This document shows, one piece after another, positions 6,300-12,341 of a stretch of DNA of 16,923 nt (position 1 is its first letter; the number at the start of each line of letters is the position of its first letter). The stretch lies in assembly GCA_900546265.1 (NCBI GenBank), contig URCA01000055.1, forward strand, positions 1-16,923. The letters are read 5' to 3'. The translations under genes were made by a program, and so were the position numbers. The notes under the pieces are model-generated. The model was given only the letters and a program-made list of their open reading frames with translations, was not told where the DNA came from and made no database searches. The stretch comes from an uncultured Oscillospiraceae bacterium. Lineage in GTDB: Bacteria; Bacillota; Clostridia; Oscillospirales; Acutalibacteraceae.

Positions 6300-7610
6300 A
6301 TGAACGCCATTTTCGATATCATTGGTATACCTTTGGGGTATGTGCTCTGGTTTATCTACCGGTTTGTGGGCAACTATTTCGTGTCCATTTTCCTGTTTAC
6401 CCTGATCGTGCGCGCCGCCACCTTCCCCCTGTCCCTGAAGTCTCAGAAGAGCCAGGCGGACAGGGCCAGGCTGGCGCCCCGCCTGGAACGGATTCAAAAA
6501 AAGTACGCCCAGGATAAGCAGAAGCTCCAGCAAAAGCAGATGGAGCTCTATGAAAAAGAGGGCGTGAGCATGACCGGCGGCTGCCTGCCCATGGTGGTGC
6601 AGATGGTCATCCTGATGGGCATCATCTCGGTCATCTACTCCCCGCTGACCCACCTGGCCCGTATTCCCGAGCCGGTTATCAGCGCGAGCGTCACAGCCGT
6701 CACCCAGCCCACCGTCAAGAACGACAAGGGCGAGGACGTGCTGGATTCCCAGCCCAACAAGGTCAACCCCAAGGACTTGACCGGGTATTACCGGGAGCTG
6801 AAAATGCTCATGGTGGCCGACAAGAACGAGGGCGACATCAAATCCGCCATCAACGGCCTGAGCGACGCCGATCGGAAAAACAAAACGGCGGACGAGTATT
6901 ATGAGCAGATGCTGCATATCCGTAACGACTTCTCCTTCTTCGGCGGCACCCTGCTCGAAAATCCGTGGCAGCCCGGCGGTTTCAAGAGCATCAACATCCT
7001 GTGGCTGATCCCGCTTATCTCCGCGCTGACCGCTGTGGCCTCCAGCATTATTTCCATGCGCTATACCAAACAGCTGACCCCTCAGGGTGAGAAGGTGCCC
7101 GGCCAGGGCTGCAGCAACGTCATGATGCTCGGCCTCATGCCCATGTTCTCTCTGTATATTGCCTTTATCGTCCCGGGCGGCGTCGGTATTTACTGGATAT
7201 GCTCCAATATTATCGCCGTGGTGCAGACTATCATCCTCAACAACATCTACAACCCGGCGAAGATCCGCGCCCAGGCCGAGGCCGAGTATGAGGAACGCCG
7301 GAAGAGGAAGGCGGAGGATAAGAAACGCCTGAAGGAGGCCCGTCTGCGGGAGGAGGAGGAAGCCCGCCGCCAGGCCAAGGAAGAGGCCGAGGAGAAGGAA
7401 CGGGCCCGGCTGGAAGCGGCGGCCGCCGCGAAGAAGCCGGTAGAGCCCTCCAAGAATCCAAATAAGATTAAAAAGCGGGAGGCCGCCGCCTCCAAGACGG
7501 AGGAAACGCCCAAGAAGGAAGACGACGCGCCGGAGGAGAAGCCGGACGACGGCCACCTGCCCAAGGATTTTGAAGATCTGAAAGAGAAGAGCGATCCGGA
7601 TCGCGAATGA
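6300..7610 (+). CDS. yidC: Membrane protein insertase YidC/Oxa1/SpoIIIJ family
   Basis: A 436-residue insertase that moves membrane proteins into the cytoplasmic membrane alone or with Sec. Predicted layout: the first membrane region at about residues 11-44 carries the conserved Arg (R38, in FTLIVRAATFPL); a cytoplasmic charged coil is at 49-88; TM2 is at 93-115 (GGCLPMVVQMVILMG); an unusually long external loop of about 110 residues runs from 118 to 229; TM3-TM5 span about 231-316; and a charged, helical K/E/R-rich tail runs from 320 to 436. No lipoprotein signal is seen, unlike Bacillus SpoIIIJ. AAAGGA and GGAG lie upstream of the ATG. The long tail probably contacts ribosomes (inference from other YidC proteins). 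It is followed by jag. Confidence 0.95.
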   Translation: MNAIFDIIGIPLGYVLWFIYRFVGNYFVSIFLFTLIVRAATFPLSLKSQKSQADRARLAPRLERIQKKYAQDKQKLQQKQMELYEKEGVSMTGGCLPMVVQMVILMGIISVIYSPLTHLARIPEPVISASVTAVTQPTVKNDKGEDVLDSQPNKVNPKDLTGYYRELKMLMVADKNEGDIKSAINGLSDADRKNKTADEYYEQMLHIRNDFSFFGGTLLENPWQPGGFKSINILWLIPLISALTAVASSIISMRYTKQLTPQGEKVPGQGCSNVMMLGLMPMFSLYIAFIVPGGVGIYWICSNIIAVVQTIILNNIYNPAKIRAQAEAEYEERRKRKAEDKKRLKEARLREEEEARRQAKEEAEEKERARLEAAAAAKKPVEPSKNPNKIKKREAAASKTEETPKKEDDAPEEKPDDGHLPKDFEDLKEKSDPDRE

Positions 7611-7629
7611 GGGAAAGGACGGAACTGGC

Positions 7630-8544
7630 ATGCTGAAAGAAGCCATTAAGGAAGCGACCACGTTGGAAGAAGCCAAGCGGGCGGCGGCGGCCGAGCTGGG
7701 GCTTGAAGAAGACCAACTGCAATTCGAAATCCTGCAGATGCCGCAGAAAAAGACGCTCGGCCTTTTCGGCGGCTGCCCCGCCAAGGTGCGCGCGTATATT
7801 GAAATTACCCCCGCCTCCACCGCGGCGGCCTATCTGGACAGCATTCTGAAGGGCATGGGGGTCAGCGGCACCACCATCGCCATCAAGGAAGAGGAAAATG
7901 CCTGCACCCTCAGTCTGGAGGGCGAGGACCTGGGCTTTATCATCGGCCGCCGGGGGGATACCCTGGACGCGCTGCAATATCTCACCGGCCTGGTCGCCAA
8001 CCGGGTGGACAACGCCTATTACCGGGTCACCATCGACATCGGCAATTACCGCGAAAAGCGGGAGCAGGCCCTTATCGGCCTGGCCAAGAAGGTGGCCGGC
8101 CAAGCGGCCCGCACCGGACGGCGCACCTCCCTGGAACCCATGAACCCGTATGAGCGCCGGATTATCCACACCGCTGTGCAGGAGGTGGAAGGCGTCACCT
8201 CCTGGAGCGTGGGCAGCGAGCCCAACCGCCATGTGGTTATCGGCCCGTCCGACGACAATCCCGCCAAAGCCAAGGCGCCCCGTTCCGGATCCTCCCGATC
8301 GGGCCGCGGCGGCCGCGGTCCCCGGCCCGCCGGCGGCGACGCTCCTCGCGGCGAGCGGCCCGCCCGTCCGGAACGCCCGGCCCGGCCCGCCTCCGACATG
8401 CCTGAGATTGCGCCCGAGCGGCCGGTGCGCCAGTTCGTGCCCCGCAGCAATCCGCTGCCCACCGCTGACGGCGCTACCCCCCCCTCCCGCACCCAGTCGG
8501 AGAAAGAGGCTTCCGCCACCCTGTACGGACGCATCGACCTATAA
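7630..8544 (+). CDS. jag: RNA-binding protein Jag (KhpB)
   Basis: A 304-residue cytoplasmic RNA-binding protein, the usual partner gene of yidC in Gram-positives; in streptococci KhpB works with KhpA in cell elongation control. Domains: Jag_N at 1-55 (KKTLGLFGGCPAKV), a KH domain at about 80-145 with the GxxG loop as GRRGD (106-110), and an R3H domain at about 150-205 (MNPYERRIIHTAVQEVEGVTSWSVGSEPNRHVVI). The last 95 residues are a low-complexity Arg/Pro/Gly/Ala tail of unknown role, longer than in most Jag proteins and probably disordered. AAAGGA precedes the ATG by 10 bases. It ends the operon at a strong terminator. Confidence 0.95.
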   Translation: MLKEAIKEATTLEEAKRAAAAELGLEEDQLQFEILQMPQKKTLGLFGGCPAKVRAYIEITPASTAAAYLDSILKGMGVSGTTIAIKEEENACTLSLEGEDLGFIIGRRGDTLDALQYLTGLVANRVDNAYYRVTIDIGNYREKREQALIGLAKKVAGQAARTGRRTSLEPMNPYERRIIHTAVQEVEGVTSWSVGSEPNRHVVIGPSDDNPAKAKAPRSGSSRSGRGGRGPRPAGGDAPRGERPARPERPARPASDMPEIAPERPVRQFVPRSNPLPTADGATPPSRTQSEKEASATLYGRIDL

Positions 8545-8548
8545 TACC

Positions 8549-8582
8549 AAAGCTCCCGGCCGTATCGGCCGGGAGCTTTTTT
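8549..8582 (+). terminator. Strong intrinsic terminator after jag
   Basis: A perfect 12-bp stem (AGCTCCCGGCCG, 8551-8562, with 8566-8577), 3-base loop TAT, and six T. Flanking A residues extend the stem. Its T run overlaps the first 9-mer of the downstream box cluster. Confidence 0.92.
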
Positions 8583-8722
8583 CCACACGCCAATCGATAT
8601 CGGTGGAAATTAACCTGTCTATTTTCTAAAGCCACTTATTTTCCACCAATTCGGCGTATCCGGTGGAATTTTTTTCTTGCCATTAAAGGCTCGCCGTGCT
8701 AAAGTAAATCCTGTGTGGAAAA
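8579..8722. repeat. Second DnaA-box-like cluster, two phased inverted pairs plus one
   Basis: Five 9-mers of the same family as in oriC: TTTTCCACA at 8579, GGTGGAAAT at 8602, TTTTCCACC at 8639, GGTGGAATT at 8662 and TGTGGAAAA at 8714. The first four form two head-to-head pairs, each with a 14-bp spacer (23 bp start to start), and the pairs are exactly 60 bp apart. The spacer sequences are not conserved; only the boxes are. The region also contains the predicted promoter of the next gene. DnaA, or another factor recognising TTCCACC-N14-GGTGGAA, could bind here. Confidence 0.72.
8677..8705 (+). promoter_or_regulatory. Promoter of the beta-helix protein gene
   Basis: -35 TTGCCA (8677-8682), 17-bp spacer, -10 TAAAGT (8700-8705). 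Box-like 9-mers sit just upstream of the -35 (8662-8670) and at the expected transcription start (8714-8722), so a binder there could repress or activate it. Confidence 0.6.
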
Positions 8723-8748
8723 AAATATGGACCAAAGGAGAAATGCAC

Positions 8749-9414
8749 ATGAATCCATTGGAAACCCGCGCGCTGTACGATTTGTCCCATACCCTGGCGG
8801 CCCCCCTGCTGGAAAAAGTCCGGTATCCGTGGGAGGCCCTGTCCGGTATCGGCGCCTTTATCGCCGCCCTAGGTCCCACCCTTTCCCAGGAGGAGTACGC
8901 GTCTCCCCGCCCCGGCGTCTGGATCCATAAGACAGCCGTGCTGGCGCCCACCGCCTTCGTGGGGGAAACCGTCATTATCGGCCCCGGGGCCGAGGTACGC
9001 CACGGCGCGTTTATCCGGGGGAACGCCCTGGTGGGGGAAGGGGCCGTGGTAGGCAATTCCACCGAGCTGAAAAACGTCATCCTGTTTGACAGGGTGCAGG
9101 TGCCCCATTACAATTACGTGGGGGATTCCATCCTGGGCTACAAAGCGCATATGGGGGCGGGATCCATCACCTCCAACGTCAAGAGCGACAAAACCCTGGT
9201 GACCATCAAAGGGGCGGGCGATCCGGTGGAAACCGGGCTGAAGAAATGCGGCGCCATGCTGGGCGATTTGGTGGAAATCGGCTGCGGAAGCGTGCTGAAC
9301 CCCGGCACTGTGGTGGGCCGGGAGGCCTCCGTCTATCCCCTGTCCATGGTGCGGGGCTATATACCCGCCCGCAGCATTTATAAAAAGCAAGGCGAAGTCG
9401 TCGATAAGCGGTAA
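8749..9414 (+). CDS. Left-handed beta-helix (hexapeptide repeat) protein, acyltransferase-like
   Basis: A 221-residue protein. Residues about 55-175 show hexapeptide repeats typical of left-handed beta-helix transferases (TAVLAP-TAFVGE-TVIIGP-GAEVRH-GAFIRG-NALVGE-GAVVGN), then an insertion with NYVGDSILGYKAHMGAGSITSN and a second helical stretch (GAMLGDLVEIGCGSVLNPGTVVG). This resembles the acetyltransferase half of GlmU-type or glucose-1-phosphate nucleotidyltransferase-related proteins, but there is no nucleotidyltransferase domain at the N-terminus. The substrate is unknown; a sugar-nucleotide or other CoA-dependent acyl transfer is plausible. I chose the ATG at 8749 because GGAG lies 8 bases upstream; an in-frame ATG at 8743 is too close to it. 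It is monocistronic between two terminators. Confidence 0.85.
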   Translation: MNPLETRALYDLSHTLAAPLLEKVRYPWEALSGIGAFIAALGPTLSQEEYASPRPGVWIHKTAVLAPTAFVGETVIIGPGAEVRHGAFIRGNALVGEGAVVGNSTELKNVILFDRVQVPHYNYVGDSILGYKAHMGAGSITSNVKSDKTLVTIKGAGDPVETGLKKCGAMLGDLVEIGCGSVLNPGTVVGREASVYPLSMVRGYIPARSIYKKQGEVVDKR

Positions 9415-9418
9415 ACCC

Positions 9419-9454
9419 ACAGCCGGCCCGGCGGTCCTGCCGGGCCGGCTGTTT
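9419..9454 (+). terminator. GC-rich intrinsic terminator
   Basis: A perfect 14-bp stem (9419-9432 with 9439-9452), 6-base loop GGTCCT, followed by only three T. It starts 4 bases after the stop codon of the beta-helix protein. Confidence 0.85.
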
Positions 9455-9506
9455 CCTATGAAAAGCAGAAATGATCCGCGAGATACAGAGCAAATACATG
9501 CAAAAT

Positions 9507-9556
9507 CGAGAGAAAACGAGAGATTGCGAGGTGTAAATTAAAAAATACGGTATTTT
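9507..9556 (+). promoter_or_regulatory. Upstream element of the rplM promoter: phased repeats and AT-rich palindrome
   Basis: CGAGAGA at 9507 and 9517 and the variant CGAGGTG at 9527 repeat every 10 bp. They are followed by an AT-rich stretch containing the palindrome AAAATAC-G-GTATTTT (9542-9556), immediately upstream of the -35 element. The AT-rich part looks like an UP element for the RNA polymerase alpha subunit; the role of the repeats is unknown. Confidence 0.5.
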
Positions 9557-9560
9557 GCTA

Positions 9561-9589
9561 TTGACAGCGGAATTCGAATGTGGTATTAT
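9561..9589 (+). promoter_or_regulatory. rplM-rpsI promoter
   Basis: -35 TTGACA (9561-9566), 17-bp spacer, -10 TATTAT (9584-9589). A near-consensus housekeeping promoter that gives a leader of about 100 bases. Confidence 0.92.
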
Positions 9590-9618
9590 CATGCGTGCCC
9601 GTGAAAAAATGGGCCGTA

Positions 9619-9670
9619 TAGCGGGTTAAAGCCCGGTCACAAAGGCTTGCGTCCGGGCTTTAGTCCGCTA
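9619..9670 (+). promoter_or_regulatory. Leader hairpin of rplM, candidate L13 leader
   Basis: The rplM 5' leader folds into a strong hairpin: TAGCGG (9619-9624) pairs with CCGCTA (9665-9670), and AAAGCCCGG (9628-9636) pairs with CCGGGCTTT (9653-9661), separated by a 3x3 internal loop, with a 16-base apical loop. An autoregulatory L13 leader upstream of rplM-rpsI is known in low-GC Gram-positives. Position and shape fit; family membership was not tested. Confidence 0.65.
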
Positions 9671-9699
9671 TCGATGAAAAAACAACAGGAGGTATCGCG

Positions 9700-10128
9700 A
9701 TGTCCACCTATATGGAAAAAGCGGGTCAGGTCGAGCGCAAATGGTACGTCATCGACGCCGCCGGCAAGACCCTGGGCCGTGTCGCGGCGCAGGCCGCCGT
9801 TCTGCTGCGCGGCAAGCATAAGCCCACCTTCACCCCCCACGTGGATTGCGGGGATCACGTCATCATCATCAACTGCGCCAAAGCCGTGCTGACCGGCAAG
9901 AAGCTGGAGCAGAAGAAATGGCAGCGGCACACTGGCTGGATCGGTCATCTCAAGGAGACCAACTACGCCACTCTGATGGCGCAGCGTCCCGAAAAGGCCA
10001 TGGAGTTGGCCGTGGGCGGCATGATCCCGTCCAACACCATCGGACGCGCCGCGCAGACCCGTCTGCGCTGCTATGCCGGCAGCAACCACGAGCACGCCGC
10101 GCAGAAGCCCGAAGCGTTCGAATTTTAA
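9700..10128 (+). CDS. rplM: 50S ribosomal protein L13
   Basis: A 142-residue large-subunit protein. The opening MSTYMEKAGQVERKWYVIDAAGKTLGRVA, the GKHKPTFTPHVDCGDHVIIINC block and the GMIPSNTIGRAAQTRLRCYAGSNHEHAAQKPE ending are characteristic of L13, and the length is typical. AGGAGG lies 7 bases before the ATG at 9700. It is the first gene of the classic rplM-rpsI operon, driven by the promoter at 9561-9589 and probably controlled through its leader hairpin. Confidence 0.98.
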   Translation: MSTYMEKAGQVERKWYVIDAAGKTLGRVAAQAAVLLRGKHKPTFTPHVDCGDHVIIINCAKAVLTGKKLEQKKWQRHTGWIGHLKETNYATLMAQRPEKAMELAVGGMIPSNTIGRAAQTRLRCYAGSNHEHAAQKPEAFEF

Positions 10129-10145
10129 GGAAGGAGGCAACCACG

Positions 10146-10550
10146 ATGGATTACAATAAGAGACCGTATTTTTACGGCACCGGCAGAAGAAAGAAATCCG
10201 TTGCCCGCGTCCGCCTGTACCAGGGGACCGGCAGCGTGAAGATCAACGGCCGCGATATCGACGATTATTTCGGCCTGGACACCCTCAAGCTGATTGTCCG
10301 TCAGCCTCTGAACCTGACCGGCACCGCGGATAAGTTCGACATCGAATGCCGCGTCGCCGGCGGCGGCGTCACCGGCCAGGCCGGCGCCATCCGCCACGGC
10401 ATCGCCCGCGCCCTGCTGCAGTTTAACAGCGAGGAGCTGCGTCCCCAGCTGAAGAAGGCCGGGTTCCTGACCCGCGACCCCAGAATGAAGGAACGCAAGA
10501 AGTACGGCCTGAAGGCCGCCCGCCGCGCTCCCCAGTTCTCCAAGCGCTGA
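10146..10550 (+). CDS. rpsI: 30S ribosomal protein S9
   Basis: A 134-residue small-subunit protein whose C-terminal tail reaches the ribosomal P site. It shows YGTGRRKKSVARVRL near the N-terminus, the VAGGGVTGQAGAIRHGIARAL block, DPRMKERKKYGLKAARRAPQFSKR at the end, and the diagnostic SKR C-terminus. The ATG at 10146 has GGAAGGAGG upstream and sits 17 bp after rplM. A strong terminator follows. Confidence 0.98.
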   Translation: MDYNKRPYFYGTGRRKKSVARVRLYQGTGSVKINGRDIDDYFGLDTLKLIVRQPLNLTGTADKFDIECRVAGGGVTGQAGAIRHGIARALLQFNSEELRPQLKKAGFLTRDPRMKERKKYGLKAARRAPQFSKR

Positions 10551-10563
10551 TTGGCCTTTTTCC

Positions 10564-10595
10564 GAACCCGCCGCATTTTCGCGGCGGGTTCTTTT
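10564..10595 (+). terminator. rplM-rpsI terminator
   Basis: Perfect 11-bp stem GAACCCGCCGC (10564-10574) with 10581-10591, a 6-base loop ATTTTC, then TTTT. Confidence 0.92.
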
Positions 10596-10663
10596 CTTTC
10601 GGCGGCTGGATTGCCGCGCGGCAGGCCGCCTGCTTGACGTCGGAGAAAGGAGTGGAATTTCCC

Positions 10664-10861
10664 ATGAAAAACGGACAAAACCGCAGCGACGTGACGATCG
10701 GCGCCCGGGTGAGCATTGTGCTCAAGGCGGATCAGGCCACCGGCCGGCGGACCGAAGGCGTGGTCCTGCGCTTGCTGACCAACAGCCGCTTCCATCCCCA
10801 CGGCATCAAGGTCATGCTCGAGGACGGCCAGGTCGGCCGGGTGCAGGAGATTCTCGAATGA
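10664..10861 (+). CDS. ywbE: YwbE family protein
   Basis: A 65-residue protein of the YwbE family (formerly DUF2196), found widely in Bacillota and some other bacteria without a firmly assigned function. The characteristic sequence is NGQNRSDVTIGARVSIVLKADQATGRRTEGVV, then LTNSRFHPHGIKVMLEDGQVGRVQEIL, a small beta-rich, KOW/SH3-like fold. The ATG at 10664 has AAAGGAG about 11 bases upstream; in-frame TTG (10634) and GTG starts are less likely. No clear promoter is visible upstream, where there are only GC-rich inverted repeats (for example TGCCGCGCGGCA at 10612-10623), so it may be read by leakage past the rpsI terminator. Confidence 0.88.
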   Translation: MKNGQNRSDVTIGARVSIVLKADQATGRRTEGVVLRLLTNSRFHPHGIKVMLEDGQVGRVQEILE

Positions 10862-10874
10862 GCGTCGACTCCCG

Positions 10875-10903
10875 TTGACAACTTTCGCCCCGCTGTGTAC
10901 AAT
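10875..10903 (+). promoter_or_regulatory. Promoter upstream of the CapA-family gene
   Basis: -35 TTGACA (10875-10880), 17-bp spacer, -10 TACAAT (10898-10903), 13 bp after the ywbE stop. The expected start, about 10910, lies just before a terminator-like hairpin. Confidence 0.85.
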
Positions 10904-10918
10904 GAAACCAACGCAACC

Positions 10919-10955
10919 AAGCCGCCCGGCCGCTTGCCGGGCGGCTTTATTTTTT
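10919..10955 (+). terminator. Terminator-like hairpin in the capA-family leader
   Basis: Perfect 10-bp stem GCCGCCCGGC (10921-10930) with 10936-10945, 5-base loop, then TTTATTTTTT. It can terminate ywbE transcripts, but it also sits about 10 bases downstream of the predicted start from the promoter at 10875-10903. Confidence 0.85.
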
Positions 10956-10974
10956 ATGAAAGGAGGCGCCTTCC

Positions 10975-12285
10975 ATGGCCCTGTCCTGGCGCGCTCCCGC
11001 CCTCGCGGCGCTGACCGCCGCCCTGTTGCTGGCCGGCGCCGCTCCCGCCGCCCCCGCAAGCCTCCCCGTGCAGACGCCGCCGTCCGTCTCCTCCCCTGTT
11101 TCTCTGGACGAGCCCTCCTCTCCCCCTGCCCCCGTTACCCTTGAGGGCACCCTGCTGAGCACCGGAGATCTGCTGATGCACGATCCCATCCTGGAGGCCG
11201 CCTATTCCAAGACGGATAACACCTACGACTTCTCGCGGATATTCACACATATCGCCCCGTATGTGGAAAAAGCCGATCTGGCCGTGGCCAATCTGGAGGT
11301 GACCCTGGCCGGGGATACCAAGTACCCCTACCGGGGCTATCCCCGGTTCAATTGCCCCGACGCCATCGTGACCGCCGCCAAGGCCGCCGGGTTCGACCTG
11401 CTTCTCACCGCCAACAACCACACCAACGACTCCGGCCTGTTTGGCATCCGCCGCACCATGGAGGCCCTGGAGCGCATGGATATGTCCTATACCGGCACCC
11501 GGAAAAGCGACCGGGATAAGCGGTATCGGGTGGCGGACGTGGGCGGCATCCCGGTGGGCCTTATCAACTATACCTACCAGGCCGCCCGGGCCGACGGTAA
11601 GCCGTCCCTGAACCTCCTGCTCGAGGACGCGGCCGTTCCCCTGGTCAACTCCTTCGATTACCGCCGGCTGGACGACTTTTATAACGAGCTGGCCGGCGAG
11701 CTGGCCGCCATGCGGCGGGACGGCGCCCTGGCCACCGTGGTCTATATCCACTGGGGCAACGAGTACCGGACCACGCCCAACAAGCAGCAGAGGGCCATCG
11801 CCCAGAAACTCTGCGACCTGGGGGTGGATGTCATCATCGGCGGCCATCCCCACGTGGTGCAGCCCCTGGAAATCCTCACCGCCCCCGACGGCGGGCGCAC
11901 CGTCTGCCTTTACTCCATGGGCAACGCCGTGTCCAACCAGCGGATTTACCGCGCCAGCATCAAAACCGGCCACACCGAGGACGGCGTGCTGTTCAGCGTC
12001 ACCTTCCGCCGTACCGGCGACGGCCCGGTTCAGATAAGCGGCGTGGATGTGCTGCCCACCTGGGTCAATCTTTACCGGGACGGCGATCGCGACGTGTTCC
12101 AAATCGTCCCCCTGGATACCGCCAAAGACTGGCGCACCGCCTTCGATTTGGATCGCCCCGCCGCCGGCCCCGCCGATACCGGGAACGACGGCCCCGCCAA
12201 CGCGGAAAACTCTTACGAGCGGACCATGGCCCTGGTGCGGGACGGCCTGGAGGCCTTTCGGTCTGCTTTCCCGGCGGCCGCTTGA
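10975..12285 (+). CDS. CapA family secreted protein (PGA_cap metallophosphatase fold)
   Basis: A 436-residue exported protein of the CapA family, related to the poly-gamma-glutamate capsule protein and built on a calcineurin-like metallophosphoesterase fold. Residues 1-28 form a signal peptide or anchor (Ala/Leu-rich), followed by a Pro/Ser linker to about 55. Metal-site motifs are visible: STGD (62-65), NLE (106-108), ANNHTND (146-152), HWGNE (259-263), GGHPHV (289-294) and YSMGN (313-317). AAAGGAGG lies 8 bases before the ATG. No capB/capC genes are nearby, so a true polyglutamate capsule role is unproven; an envelope phosphoesterase-like activity is plausible. The gene lies directly upstream of a two-component system. 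Confidence 0.88.
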   Translation: MALSWRAPALAALTAALLLAGAAPAAPASLPVQTPPSVSSPVSLDEPSSPPAPVTLEGTLLSTGDLLMHDPILEAAYSKTDNTYDFSRIFTHIAPYVEKADLAVANLEVTLAGDTKYPYRGYPRFNCPDAIVTAAKAAGFDLLLTANNHTNDSGLFGIRRTMEALERMDMSYTGTRKSDRDKRYRVADVGGIPVGLINYTYQAARADGKPSLNLLLEDAAVPLVNSFDYRRLDDFYNELAGELAAMRRDGALATVVYIHWGNEYRTTPNKQQRAIAQKLCDLGVDVIIGGHPHVVQPLEILTAPDGGRTVCLYSMGNAVSNQRIYRASIKTGHTEDGVLFSVTFRRTGDGPVQISGVDVLPTWVNLYRDGDRDVFQIVPLDTAKDWRTAFDLDRPAAGPADTGNDGPANAENSYERTMALVRDGLEAFRSAFPAAA

Positions 12286-12289
12286 GACA

Positions 12290-12322
12290 GGATACAAGAA
12301 GGATACATTTGTGGGGTACACT
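12290..12322 (+). promoter_or_regulatory. Candidate response-regulator operator and promoter
   Basis: GGATACA at 12290 and 12301 form direct repeats 11 bp apart, with a looser GGGTACA at 12314. A possible -10 TACACT lies at 12317-12322, but there is no recognisable -35; the repeats occupy that position, as expected for a promoter activated by an OmpR-type regulator. Confidence 0.55.
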
Positions 12323-12341
12323 GTTGTGGGGGGCGATGGGT

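Noticed and set aside
6210..7820. Open frame of 536 codons opposite yidC and jag
   Set aside because: Antisense to two well-supported genes. The Leu/Gly/His-rich composition comes from their Lys/Glu-rich tails read backwards.
8162..8170. An exact canonical DnaA box TTATCCACA
   Set aside because: It lies inside jag, where it encodes part of the conserved R3H sequence RRIIHT. The match is explained by protein constraint and it is isolated.
9223..9280. Further GGTGGAAA 9-mers in coding regions (also in the kinase, regulator and CapA genes)
   Set aside because: GTG GAA encodes Val-Glu, a common codon pair in this GC-rich genome. These are scattered single copies without the clustering seen in the intergenic regions.
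10954..12321. Open frame of 455 codons opposite the CapA-family gene
   Set aside because: Antisense shadow frame. The plus-strand gene has a signal peptide, metal motifs and a ribosome binding site.
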